Shown here in pieces: positions 1 through 7,999 of a stretch of 64,000 bases of DNA (its first letter is position 1; each line of letters starts with the position of its first letter). The translations under genes were made by a program, and so were the position numbers. The DNA is from CAVXFL01 sp963761015 (lineage in GTDB: Bacteria > Pseudomonadota > Alphaproteobacteria > Acetobacterales > Acetobacteraceae). The stretch spans positions 496,001 to 560,000 of the forward strand of contig CAVXFL010000020.1 of the NCBI GenBank assembly GCA_963761015.1. Direction: 5' to 3'. The notes below the pieces were generated by a model that worked only from the letters and a program-made list of their open reading frames with translations, was not told where the DNA came from and did not search any database.

Positions 1-281
1 AGGCGTTCGAAACCGAGCATCTGAACGTCTCGGAAAACTTCCATCCCGGGCACACGATCGGCTGGATCGCCTCGGAGTGCGAGGCGGCGCTCCGGCGCGA
101 CGTTTCCAGCACCGCCGCCGATCTGTTCGCCAACGCGACGCTCGGCGAGTTCATCGCGATGTGGCGCGATCAGGCGCCGCGCACGCGGCCGCTGTGGCGC
201 AACTTCCTGCGGCTGACGCAAGCGTCGCAGGACATCACCGCCGCCGGGTTCGAGTTCCTCGGCCGGCGGCCCAAAGCGTAA
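1..281 (+). CDS. C-terminal end of an unrecognised protein (partial)
   Basis: An open frame runs in from the left edge and stops at TAA 279-281, giving about 92 residues that end in GFEFLGRRPKA. Codon use matches the GC-rich neighbours and the sequence reads as a soluble, folded protein (motifs such as HPGHTIGWIASE and FIAMWRDQAP). I do not recognise the family from this fragment. It converges on the dehydrogenase on the other strand with a 36-base gap. Confidence 0.6.
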   Translation, partial: AFETEHLNVSENFHPGHTIGWIASECEAALRRDVSSTAADLFANATLGEFIAMWRDQAPRTRPLWRNFLRLTQASQDITAAGFEFLGRRPKA

Positions 282-317
282 GCTCTCGCCGAGCAACCTC
301 TCGGCGAACCCTGACGC

Positions 318-1211
318 TCACGCCCCGCCGGGCAGCGTGATGCCGGTGAGCGCCTGCCAGACGCGGATCACGAACGCGTCGTCGCGCCCGCCGTGGCCGG
401 ACGCGGCGGCGGCGAGGAACAATTGGTGCGCGGCCGCGGCGAGCGGCAGCGGAAAGGTCAGGGCGCGTGCCTGATCGAGCACGATCCCGAGATCCTTCAC
501 GAAGATGTTGATCGCCGAGGAGGGCGTGTCGTCGCCGGCCAGGATGTGCGGCACACGGTTCTGCCACATCCACGAACTGCCCGCCGAGGAGGAGATCACG
601 TCGAACAGTGTCTTCGGGTCGGCGCCGGCGCGGATGCCAAGCGCCAGCGCCTCCGCCGCCACCGCGATGTGCACCCCGGCGAGCAACTGGTTGACCATCT
701 TCACCGTGCTGCCGGCGCCGATCGCGTCGCCCAGGTTCCAGACTTTCCCGGCGATCGCGTCGAGCACCGGCCGGGCGCGCTCGAACGCCAGCGCCGAGCC
801 CGAGGCCATCACCGTCATCGTGCCGGCGCGCGCGCCGGTGGCGCCGCCGGAGACCGGCGCGTCCAGCATCGGAACGTGCCGCTCGGCCAGCCGAGCGGCG
901 AGCGAACGCGCGGCTTCGGGCGCCACGGTCGTGCTGCAAATCACCACGGCCCGGTCCGGAAGCCTGGCCGCGCAGCCGGCCGGGCCGAACAGCACGTCCT
1001 CGGCTTGCGCGGCGTTCACCACCAGCACGATCAGCGCGGCAAGATCATCCGGCAGGTCGGCGGGGCGCCCGACCGCCTCGCCGCCGGCCCGTTCCAGCTC
1101 GGCCCTGGCCGCCTCGCGCAGATCGCAGCCGTGCACCGCGTGCCCCTTCGCGGCGAGGTTCAGCGCGGCACCCATACCCATCGACCCCAGGCCGATCACG
1201 CCGACTTTCAT
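318..1211 (-). CDS. ltnD: 3-hydroxyisobutyrate dehydrogenase-family enzyme, L-threonate dehydrogenase-like
   Basis: The product has 297 residues, the normal length for beta-hydroxyacid dehydrogenases. The N-terminal Rossmann motif GLGSMG is at residues 7-12, the substrate-binding DAPVSGG at 117-123, and the catalytic lysine of the GAGSTVK segment at 171. Seen in sequence: the wording of the conserved blocks (LVVNAAQ, GSTVKMVNQLLAGVHIA, a C-terminal GITLP) is the form found in L-threonate dehydrogenase (LtnD/YgbJ) rather than in valine-pathway 3-hydroxyisobutyrate dehydrogenase. Known of the family: NAD-dependent oxidation of L-threonate to 2-oxo-tetronate. The usual partners (the DUF1537-family kinase and the aldolase) are not within the window, so the substrate assignment is inference. 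The gene appears monocistronic here. Confidence 0.8.
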   Translation of the reverse strand: MKVGVIGLGSMGMGAALNLAAKGHAVHGCDLREAARAELERAGGEAVGRPADLPDDLAALIVLVVNAAQAEDVLFGPAGCAARLPDRAVVICSTTVAPEAARSLAARLAERHVPMLDAPVSGGATGARAGTMTVMASGSALAFERARPVLDAIAGKVWNLGDAIGAGSTVKMVNQLLAGVHIAVAAEALALGIRAGADPKTLFDVISSSAGSSWMWQNRVPHILAGDDTPSSAINIFVKDLGIVLDQARALTFPLPLAAAAHQLFLAAAASGHGGRDDAFVIRVWQALTGITLPGGA

Positions 1212-1310
1212 GGCGTCTTCTCCCTGCCGTTAGCGCCGATTCAAGCACGGAGGGCGCGCGGGGTCACGGCGCGCCCGGCGCCGGCGTGCCGCTTACATGC
1301 ATGTGGCCGC

Positions 1311-1889
1311 TTACATGTGCTTGGAATGGCCGTGATGCGGCCGGCGATGGCGGACCGGCCCGCGCCCCAGCGCCTCGGCCATCGAGAGATGCTGCTGGAG
1401 AATTGGCAACGTCTGCTGGGCGAACGCCTTCACCTCCGGATCGGAGCCCTGCTGCGCCTCCTGCTGATACAATCCGATCGCCTGCTGGTGGCCGGTGACC
1501 TGTTCGCCTACGTACTGCCGATCGAAGGCGTGCCCATGCAGGTGCTCGAGTTCCGTCATCTCGGCCATTGCGTGCTGATCCGGGGCGGTCGGCACCGAGA
1601 CGCCCTTGCTCTGCGCCAGGCTCATCAGCGTCTGATTATTCTTGGTGTGGTCGGTCACCATCTGCTGGCCGAACTGGCGCACGGTCGGGCGCGCCCCGCG
1701 CCGGGCGGCTAGCCGGCCCTCCTGAATTTCGCCCAGATCGATCGCCGCGGCCTGGTCGAGGAAGGCGGTATCGGCGCTGCTCAATTTCGGCGGCGGCGGG
1801 ACCGGGGCCGGCATCGGCTTCTCGCGGCCGGTACAGGCGGCCAGCGGCAACAACGAGAGGGCGAACGCCCACCGTGCATAGTGTCTCAT
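1311..1889 (-). CDS. DUF4142-family lipoprotein
   Basis: I chose the ATG at 1889 (192 residues) over an upstream in-frame ATG because a perfect AGGAGG lies just before it. The N-terminus MRHYARWAFALSLLPLAACTG is a lipoprotein signal with lipobox LAAC. The mature part begins with a Pro-rich linker (PAPVPPPPK), followed by the helical DUF4142 domain (DTAFLDQAAAIDLGEIQEGRL near the start, FGQQMVTDHTKNNQTL in the middle). A His-rich tail, RHRRPHHGHSKHM, might bind metal. DUF4142 proteins are predicted periplasmic ferritin-like helical bundles of unknown function. No operon partner. Confidence 0.85.
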   Translation of the reverse strand: MRHYARWAFALSLLPLAACTGREKPMPAPVPPPPKLSSADTAFLDQAAAIDLGEIQEGRLAARRGARPTVRQFGQQMVTDHTKNNQTLMSLAQSKGVSVPTAPDQHAMAEMTELEHLHGHAFDRQYVGEQVTGHQQAIGLYQQEAQQGSDPEVKAFAQQTLPILQQHLSMAEALGRGPVRHRRPHHGHSKHM

Positions 1890-1998
1890 CGGCGCCTCCT
1901 GTTTTGTTTGTGCGATGGGTGCGGGCACGCGAGCGCAACCTAGGGCGAACCGCGGAAACCGAATAGTTCACGGCTGGGATCGGCCGCGTTCGGCGGAT

Positions 1999-2955
1999 TT
2001 ACGGCCGTCTACCGTGGCGGAAACGCTCCACCGCCGCGATCAGCCCGCGCCTGATGCCCGGCTCCAGCGCGGAATGCCCGGCGTCCGGCACGAGGGTCAG
2101 CCGGGCCTGCGGCCAGGCGGCGGCCAGCTGGAAGGCCGCCTGCGCCGGGCAGATCATGTCGTAGCGCCCCTGCACGATCTCGGCGGGGATGTGCGCGATG
2201 CGCGCCATGTGCCCGAGCAGCCCCTCCGGCGGCAAAAACAGCTCGTGGGCGAAATAATGCGCCTCGATACGGGCGAGGCCCAGCGCGGTGCGGTCCTGGG
2301 CGAACGAGGCGACGGTCTCCGGGCTCGGCAGCAGCGTGCTGCAGGAGCCTTCGTAGACCGACCAGGCGCGGGCCGCCGGCATGTGAACGGCGGGATCGGG
2401 GTCGCTCAGGCGCCGCAGATAGGCGCCGAGCACGTCGCCGCGTTCGGCCTCGGGCAGGAAACCCACGAAATTGGCGTGACAATCCGGGAAGATCGCGGCC
2501 ATGCCGTGCAGAAACCACGCCACCTCCGCGCGCTGGCCGAGGAATACGCCGCGCAGAACGCAGCCGATGACGCGCTCGGGATGCGCCTGGGCGTAGGCGA
2601 GCGCGAGCGTGGAGCCCCAGGAGCCGCCGAACAGCAGCCAACGCTCGATGCCGAGATGGCGGCGCAGGATCTCGATGTCGCGCACCAGGTCGGGCGTGGT
2701 GTTCTGAACCAGCCCGCCGAGCGGCCGCGAGCGGCCGGCCCCGCGCTGGTCGAAAATCACCACGCGCCAATAGGCGGGATCGAAGAAGCGGCGGTGCACC
2801 GCGCCGGCGCCGGCGCCAGGCCCGCCGTGCAGGAACAGCGCCGGCCGGCCACGCGGATTGCCGACCTGTTCCCAATACATCACGTGCCCGCCCGAGAGGG
2901 GCAGGTAACCGGTCTCCAGGGGAGCAACTTCGGGGAACAGATCGCCGCGGGGCAT
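1999..2955 (-). CDS. pip: Proline iminopeptidase (alpha/beta hydrolase, peptidase family S33)
   Basis: The product has 318 residues, the standard length for bacterial prolyl aminopeptidases. It removes N-terminal proline from peptides in the cytoplasm. Visible signatures are the oxyanion-hole HGGPG at residues 43-47, FDQRGAGRS at 68-76, and the nucleophile elbow GGSWGS with Ser112. The catalytic His lies in the C-terminal PDAGHSALEPG. There is no signal peptide. The start ATG at 2955 gives the usual MPRGDLFPEVAPLETG N-terminus. It is divergent from the N/Q-rich gene cluster that follows, and the 230 bases between them probably carry both promoters. Confidence 0.93.
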   Translation of the reverse strand: MPRGDLFPEVAPLETGYLPLSGGHVMYWEQVGNPRGRPALFLHGGPGAGAGAVHRRFFDPAYWRVVIFDQRGAGRSRPLGGLVQNTTPDLVRDIEILRRHLGIERWLLFGGSWGSTLALAYAQAHPERVIGCVLRGVFLGQRAEVAWFLHGMAAIFPDCHANFVGFLPEAERGDVLGAYLRRLSDPDPAVHMPAARAWSVYEGSCSTLLPSPETVASFAQDRTALGLARIEAHYFAHELFLPPEGLLGHMARIAHIPAEIVQGRYDMICPAQAAFQLAAAWPQARLTLVPDAGHSALEPGIRRGLIAAVERFRHGRRP

Positions 2956-3022
2956 GACGTGGGCCGACTATAGGTGCGCGAGGTCGGCTCTGACGAGGCC
3001 TGCTCGCCGCCGCCCGGACGAA

Positions 3023-3040
3023 CTCAAACCGCTGTGACCG
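3023..3040 (+). promoter_or_regulatory. 18-bp motif shared with 4472-4489 upstream of the next paralogue
   Basis: CTCAAACCGCTGTGACCG here and CTCAAACCCCCGTGACCG upstream of the second N/Q-rich gene match at 16 of 18 positions, in otherwise different intergenic DNA. It ends 144 bases before the first gene's ATG. A shared promoter or operator element is a reasonable inference; I cannot identify the factor. Confidence 0.35.
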
Positions 3041-3184
3041 AGGTTGCGCGGCGACGCGCGGCGGCAACTCCCGGCCCGCAACCGGTGTTCTGGTACCGCC
3101 GTTTGGGGTCGGGGGCTGCGGCCGCCCGCCGCGTTTGGCGCTGCATTCCCCCTCCCATTCGTTGGCAGACAATGGAGATACCGC

Positions 3185-4391
3185 ATGGTAAACGTCCTGA
3201 AATACGGCGCTCTCACCGCGATCGCCGCCTTGCTGGCGGTCCCGGCCATGGCGCAGCAGAGCCCAGGGTCCAGCTACAATCCGGGGTCCAACTACAATTC
3301 CGGCTACAGCAACAACAGCGGCTACAGCAGCGAGCCGAGCCGGTTCGGCAATGGTTCGTATGACCAGAGCTACAACGGCCCGGGCGGGAACGAAAATTAC
3401 GGTCAGCAGAATGGAATGGGCCCGCAGGGCGGCATGCACACCGGCTGGAACAGCAGCCAGGGCAACGGCTGGCAAAATCAGAACGGCCGGAACCAGAATC
3501 AGAACGAATTCGGCCAGGGCGGCCAGATGGGCAACGCCAACCAGGGCCAGATGGGCTATAACGAGAACCCTGGGCACATGGGCTACAATCAGAACCAAGG
3601 CCAGATGGGATACAATCAGAACCAGGGCCAGATGGGATACAATCAGAACCAGGGCCCAATGGATTACCAGCATGGCATGAACACCGGCTACAACGAGGGT
3701 CCCAATAATCAGGGCAATTTCAATCGGAGCGAGTACCGGCTCGAACCAGGGCCAGGGCTTCCATCCGAACCAGGGCGGCAACTGGAATCCGCAATCCAGC
3801 CAGCAAGGCTGGAACCAGGGTTACGGGCCGCAGAACATGGGCCAAGGCGGTCAGTTCGAAGGCCAGGGCGGCCAGTTCCAGGGCGGCAATGCGGCCTATG
3901 GCAGCAACTCGAACGATAACCTGAACGGCGAACACGCCGCGTGGGACGAAGGCTACAACAACGGGTTCCAGAGCGGTTTCAACGCCGGCTACAACAGCGC
4001 CTATCAGCACCTGCGCAGCGCCAATCTGGGGAACCAGAACAGCGGGGCGAACATGGGCCATCAGGGCAACGCCGCCAATCAAGGCACCGGCTGGCAGACT
4101 CAGCAGGGGGCCGGCGGTAGCGCCAGCAATCAGCCGTCCAGCGGTTCGAGCACGAGCGGCTCGGCCTCGAATACCGGCTCGAACGCGACCAGCACGGACA
4201 ACACCGCAAAAACGTCCGCGGCGACCAGCGAGAAGAGCGGCAATTCCGAAAGCGGCACGGCCATGAGCGGCAACACCGGCACGAGTTCGACCAACCCGAC
4301 CGGCGCCAGCAGTGGGACGAGCGCCGGTTCCGGCGCCGAGACGAGCGCCGCGTCGGGCACTAGCGGGACCTCGTCCTCCACCAACAAGTGA
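3185..4391 (+). CDS. Secreted Asn/Gln/Gly-rich low-complexity protein, paralogue A (one frameshift)
   Basis: The ATG at 3185 begins a signal peptide, VNVLKYGALTAIAALLA then PAMAQ, shared almost exactly with the two following paralogues. The mature part is nearly all N, Q, G, Y and S, with four tandem MGYNQNQGQ-type units. Cys is absent. At about 3731 the frame breaks. Reading one base further on restores the same style (TGSNQGQGFHPNQGGNWNP) and runs to TGA 4389-4391, ending in a long Ser/Thr/Gly-rich tail. Dropping one base near AGCGAGTACC joins the halves into about 401 residues. I do not recognise a named family. The composition is that of prion-like, aggregation-prone or matrix-forming secreted proteins. 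Whether the frameshift is real or an error is open. Confidence 0.75.
3551..3658 (+). repeat. Four tandem 27-bp units inside paralogue A
   Basis: Units start at 3551, 3578, 3605 and 3632, each ATGGG(C/A)TA(C/T)AA followed by 16 more bases, encoding MGYNENPGH, MGYNQNQGQ, MGYNQNQGQ and MGYNQNQGP. The last three are nearly identical at DNA level, which points to recent unit duplication and possible copy-number variation between strains. A shorter 24-base cousin precedes them at 3527. Confidence 0.85.
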
Positions 4392-4471
4392 GCAGCCGAG
4401 GCAGGCTGGGCCGATGCAACAGGGCGGGCCGATGCCACGCATCGAATCCCGCTTTCGTTGCACGGCCGGGT

Positions 4472-4489
4472 CTCAAACCCCCGTGACCG
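4472..4489 (+). promoter_or_regulatory. Second copy of the shared 18-bp upstream motif
   Basis: CTCAAACCCCCGTGACCG, matching 3023-3040 at 16 of 18 positions. It lies in the loop of the 4458-4520 inverted repeat and 238 bases before the ATG of paralogue B. The third paralogue has no obvious copy. Confidence 0.35.
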
Positions 4490-4596
4490 TAGCGCCGGGC
4501 GGCGGCAACCGGCCGTGCGACCCGGCGTTGGCGGTGCGTTCGGCGGAGGCGAAAACGAAGCCGAATCGCAATCGGAACGTGTGTCGCGGTCGCGTT

Positions 4597-4623
4597 CGGA
4601 AAGGGAAGCAAGCTCCCTTTCCG
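4597..4623 (+). promoter_or_regulatory. 10-bp stem-loop in the 5' region of paralogue B
   Basis: CGGAAAGGGA (4597-4606) and TCCCTTTCCG (4614-4623) pair perfectly around a 7-base loop. No T-run follows, so it is unlikely to be a simple terminator. It sits about 105 bases before the start codon and could be a leader structure or processing site. Confidence 0.4.
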
Positions 4624-4727
4624 GGTTTGGCCGCGCGGCGTTCAGAAGGGGAGGTCGTCCGTGCAGATTGCGGGGAACGCGATCTCCTATCCCCTGCCTT
4701 CGTGACGATTGAACAGGAGTGCAAGCA

Positions 4728-5789
4728 ATGCATGCTATTCTGAAATACGGCGCTCTGACCGCGCTCGGAGCCCTGCTCGCGACGCCGGTGATGGCGCAGA
4801 ACCTGCAGAACACCCAGAGCGGCCAAAACACCCAGAACTGGAACACCGACCAGTATGGCAACCGCTTCGCTCAACCGAGCGAGAACATGGGCCAGAACTA
4901 CAACGGCCAAATGAACGAAGGCCAAATGAACGAAGGGATGAACGAGCAGTCCAACAACAACAATCCGTCTCAGAATTACAACGAGGCGTATAACAACCAG
5001 GGCCAGACCTCCGATAACCAGAACCAGAACTACAGCCAAAACTACAATGCCGAGGAGCAGAACGAATACGGCAACAACCAGCGCCCGAGCCGCCAGGAAC
5101 TGCAAGGCGAGATAAGGAATCGCCTGCACTACGGTAATCAGAGCTGGAACAACAACAATCAGGGTTGGAACGACAACAACAATCGCCGTTTCAACAACGA
5201 CGAAAGCTACAACCAGGGTTGGAACAACGGGCAGAACCACGGAGCCCAGGGTTGGAACAGCGGCCAGAACTACAACAACAACGAATACGGCCAGAACCGC
5301 TACGGCGAGAACAACGAGAGCGGCCAGAACCGGAACCAGGGCTGGCAGCACCAGTACGGACAGAACCAGTACGGGCAGAACCAGAACGAATACCAGGGCA
5401 ACTGGAACAATCGAACCGGCCAGAACGGGTACGGCCAGAACAACCAGAACTGGCAGCACTGGCACAACGCGTTCGGCCAGGGCAACGGTCAGTACGGGCA
5501 GAACTGGAACCAGAACCAGAACGAAAACCAGGGCAATTGGAACAACCGGTACGGCCAGAACAATCAGTATGGCCAGAGCAACCAGTACGGCCAGAACTGG
5601 AACCGGAACCAGGGCAACTGGAACAATCGAGGCGCGCAGAACTGGAACGGCAATCAGGGCTATAACCAGGACAGCCGTTTCGGCTCCCGCAACTACAGCC
5701 AGAATTACGGCGAGAACAACTCGGGCTCGGCAAACAGCCAGGCCAACCAAATGAGCTACGACCGGAACGGCACTCCCATTAACGAGTAG
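4728..5789 (+). CDS. Secreted Asn/Gln-rich low-complexity protein, paralogue B (intact)
   Basis: The ATG at 4728 is chosen over an in-frame GTG at 4719 because AGGAG (4715-4719) is spaced correctly for it. The signal peptide MHAILKYGALTALGALLATP then VMAQ matches its neighbours. The mature protein (about 330 residues) is built from irregular NQGNWNNR, YGQNQ and QGWNNGQN units. Asn plus Gln make up roughly half of the residues, with regular Tyr and Trp and no Cys. No enzyme motif is seen. This is the only intact member of the trio. Regularly spaced aromatics in an N/Q background suggest an amyloid-like, adhesive or hydrogel-forming exoprotein, but that is inference. It lacks curlin repeats and there are no csg genes nearby. 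A rho-independent terminator follows. Confidence 0.85.
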   Translation: MHAILKYGALTALGALLATPVMAQNLQNTQSGQNTQNWNTDQYGNRFAQPSENMGQNYNGQMNEGQMNEGMNEQSNNNNPSQNYNEAYNNQGQTSDNQNQNYSQNYNAEEQNEYGNNQRPSRQELQGEIRNRLHYGNQSWNNNNQGWNDNNNRRFNNDESYNQGWNNGQNHGAQGWNSGQNYNNNEYGQNRYGENNESGQNRNQGWQHQYGQNQYGQNQNEYQGNWNNRTGQNGYGQNNQNWQHWHNAFGQGNGQYGQNWNQNQNENQGNWNNRYGQNNQYGQSNQYGQNWNRNQGNWNNRGAQNWNGNQGYNQDSRFGSRNYSQNYGENNSGSANSQANQMSYDRNGTPINE

Positions 5790-5822
5790 GCGGCCCGTCC
5801 CTTAGTCCGGACTAATGCACCC

Positions 5823-5856
5823 AAGTGGGGCCGCTCGAATCGGCGGCCCCACTTTT
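5823..5856 (+). terminator. Rho-independent terminator after paralogue B
   Basis: AAGTGGGGCCGC (5823-5834) pairs perfectly with GCGGCCCCACTT (5843-5854) around an 8-base loop, followed by further Ts. It would work on both strands, since As precede the stem. Confidence 0.85.
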
Positions 5857-6102
5857 CTTGTACGCGAAAGGCGGAGGCCCAAGTGCCGACGGGGAGTGCC
5901 GACCGGGGCCGGCCGCGGCGCAAGCTCAAGGCACCGTGAGCCCATAAAGGCAACCAGCCGGGGCGCGGGGGCGTTAAGTCATCAGTTCGGCGAGCGGGAC
6001 GCCGGGCGTGCAATCGGAACACATCGCGATGGTCCGGGGAAGCATGTCTTCCTTCCGGCGCCGCATATCGAGCGGCGGTCCTGGCGCGTGTTCCGGCGAG
6101 CG
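5857..6102. other. Intergenic DNA before paralogue C
   Basis: No gene, promoter or repeat that I can support. Together with the repeat at 6103-6151 it forms the upstream region of the third paralogue. Confidence 0.4.
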
Positions 6103-6151
6103 CCGCGCCCTCTCGCGCGACGATCAGCCGCGCCTCTTCGCGCGACGATCA
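6103..6151 (+). repeat. 25-bp-period imperfect tandem repeat before the RBS of paralogue C
   Basis: CCGCGCCCTCTCGCGCGACG and CCGCGCCTCTTCGCGCGACG, each followed by ATCA, lie 25 bases apart (about 21 of 24 positions equal). The repeat ends 20 bases before the ATG. The segment GACGAT..TTGAACAGGAG just before the start is also shared with the leader of paralogue B (4704-4719). Confidence 0.6.
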
Positions 6152-6170
6152 ATTGAACAGGAGGACATCC

Positions 6171-6731
6171 ATGCATCGCTTCATGAAGTACGGCGCCTTG
6201 ACGGCGATCGGAGCTCTGCTCGCCGCTCCGGCGATGGCGCAGGGCTGGCACCCCGCCGAGCATTGGCACGCCCAGGCGACCCCCGTCGCTTTCAATGAGC
6301 AGGGCGGCCAGAATTACGGCACGAACTATAATGAAGGCGCGTTCGGCAACCAGAACCAGGCGTACAATCAGAACAATAAGCAAGGCTGGATGGGCGGCGA
6401 GAACTACGGCAACGCCCAGAACCGGTTCGCCAACCCGTCGCAGTATCGCCCGTTCACCAGCAACGAGGGCCAGTGGAACCGCAGCCACGGCTATAGCGGC
6501 GAACACTACGGCCAGCGCTACTCCGGCAGCCAGCAGGGCTATCCCCAGCAGTACGGCTCGGAGTGGAACCACAACTGGCAGGGCAACCAGGGTAACTGGC
6601 AGGGCAACCGGAACAATCGGTTCGGGCAGAACCAGAACTGGAACGCCACCCAGGGCAATAACGAGTTCGGCCAGAACTGGAGCGGCAATCAGGGCCGGAT
6701 AGCCCATCACGGCTGGCGCAACTCGCAGAAC
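6171..6731 (+). pseudogene. Secreted Asn/Gln-rich protein, paralogue C, 5' part (interrupted by IS)
   Basis: The ATG at 6171 follows a perfect AGGAGG (6159-6164). The signal peptide MHRFMKYGALTAIGALLAAP then AMAQ is the clearest copy of the shared leader. About 187 residues of N/Q/G/W-rich sequence follow (NQGNWQGNRNNRFGQNQNW). After HGWRNSQN the low-complexity style stops and the frame runs into insertion-sequence DNA, ending at a chance stop at 6776. The matching 3' part resumes near 10073. Together the halves would encode about 400 residues. Confidence 0.8.
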
Positions 6732-6846
6732 TGCAGGCGGACCCCCTCAAGTGGACCACTGAGCCGCTCGGCTTAATTGGAATTCGACCGCTCCTGATTC
6801 TCACATTATGCCGCTTGTGGCTGCTGCTGCTGCGGTTGTGGGCATG

Positions 6847-6870
6847 TGGATAACGCGCCAGCGTTATCCA
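6847..6870 (+). repeat. Perfect 10-bp inverted repeat near the left end of the IS3 element
   Basis: TGGATAACGC (6847-6856) and GCGTTATCCA (6861-6870) flank the loop GCCA. It lies inside the 3' end of orfB, about 115 bases from the inferred element end. It may be a subterminal transposase site or a terminator stem without a T-run. Confidence 0.6.
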
Positions 6871-6888
6871 AGCGCAGCGTCATGTCCA

Positions 6889-6938
6889 CAACCGTTTCGC
6901 TCTTGCCGGGCAGCAACCGTTTCGCTCTTGCCGGGCAG
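6889..6938 (+). repeat. 25-bp perfect tandem duplication in orfB
   Basis: Two adjacent identical copies of a 25-base unit (CAACCGTTTCGCTCTTGCCG then GGCAG), at 6889-6913 and 6914-6938. Because 25 is not a multiple of three, the duplication itself shifts the reading frame of orfB near its C-terminus. Confidence 0.9.
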
Positions 6939-7999
6939 CCCCTCGCGCCAAACCGCCATCGGCGGGCGATTTCCCAGCGCCTGATGCGGCCGCCGCAGAT
7001 TGTAAAACGCGATCCATGCGGCAATCCCGGCCCGCGCCTCGCGGCCATCCGCATAGCCTTTCAGATACACGTCCTCGTGCTTCAGCGAGCGCCACAACCG
7101 CTCAATGAACACGTTGTCCAGCCACCGCCCGCGCCCGTCCATCGACACTTTGATCCCGGCCGCGAGCAGCGTGCCGGTGAACGCCGCGCTGGTGAATTGG
7201 CTCCCCTGATCGGTGTTGAAGATCTCCGGCTTGCCGAACCGCCTCAGCGCTTCTTCCAGCGCGGAAACGCAGAACGACACGTCCATCGTGTTGACAACCG
7301 CCAAGCCAGCACCGCCCGGCTCTGCCAGTCCATGATCGCCACCAGATACAAGAAGCCGCGGCCGATCGGGACGTAGGTGATGTCCGCCGCCCAGACCTGG
7401 TTCGGCCGCTCGATCGGCAAATCCCGAAGCAAATACGGGAAGATCTGTGCCCCGGCGCCGGCTTGGTGGTGCGCGGCTTCGGCCCGAGTGCGGCGATCCC
7501 CATCCACCGCATCAACCGCTGCACCCGCTTGCGGTTAACCGCGCGACCTTCGGCCCGCAGCAGCGCCGTGATCCGCCGCGAACCGAGAAACGGCCAGCCG
7601 TGAACAGCTCGTCGATGCGACGCAGCAGCGCGAGTTCGTTGTCGTTCGCCGCCGTCGGCTCGCGATACACGCCGGATCGCGCCAGGCCCAGCAACGCGCA
7701 TTGGCGGCGGACCGATAGGTTGGGGTGGTCGCGGTCGAGCCGGGCGCGCCGGTCCGGAGTGCTCATCTTCCGGACCTCCCGGCCAAAAAATCGCGTTCCA
7801 CGGTCAACTGCCCGATCTTGGCGTGCAGCTTCTCGATCTCACGTTCGCGCTGCGCTTCAGCCTCGTGGCCGACCTTGGCATCGAATGCCCGTGCCGCCTG
7901 CTCCTGAAGCTGCTTCTTCCAGGCGTAGATTTGGTTCGGGTGCACCCCATAGCGCTGCGCGAGGTCGGTCACCGTCGCGGTCTCCCGCAATGCCTCCAC

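Larger units (their letters stand above)
4392..4727. other. 336-bp intergenic leader before paralogue B
   Basis: No gene is visible. The stretch contains the shared 18-bp motif at 4472-4489, an inverted repeat (TTGCACGGCCGG 4458-4469 with CCGGCCGTGCGA 4509-4520, 11 of 12 pairs) that encloses the motif, and a strong hairpin at 4597-4623. It reads as a regulated promoter region with a structured 5' leader. Confidence 0.5.
6806..7766 (-). pseudogene. IS3-family orfB (integrase-type transposase), frameshifted
   Basis: Reading across four frame changes (near 7600, 7455, 7295 and 6913-6938) gives a typical IS3 OrfB. The N-terminus is TPDRRARLDRDHPNLSVRRQ, then GSRRITALLRAEGRAVNRKRV. Catalytic Asp lies in WAADITYVP, the second Asp in NTDQGSQFTS, and Glu in NVFIERLWRSLKHED. 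RRPHQALGNRPPMAVW follows near the end. The start overlaps the end of orfA, as expected for the -1 frameshift fusion in this family. A 25-bp tandem duplication destroys the C-terminal frame. Nonfunctional as it stands. Confidence 0.85.

Noticed and set aside
3725..3740. Programmed ribosomal frameshifting in paralogue A
   Set aside because: No slippery heptamer, downstream stem or stop codon overlap is evident, and many other genes in the window carry similar shifts.
3185..5789. Curli-type (CsgA) amyloid subunits
   Set aside because: There are no curlin repeats (SxxxxxNxQxxxxN spacing) and no csgB/E/F/G-like genes nearby; only the N/Q-rich composition is similar.
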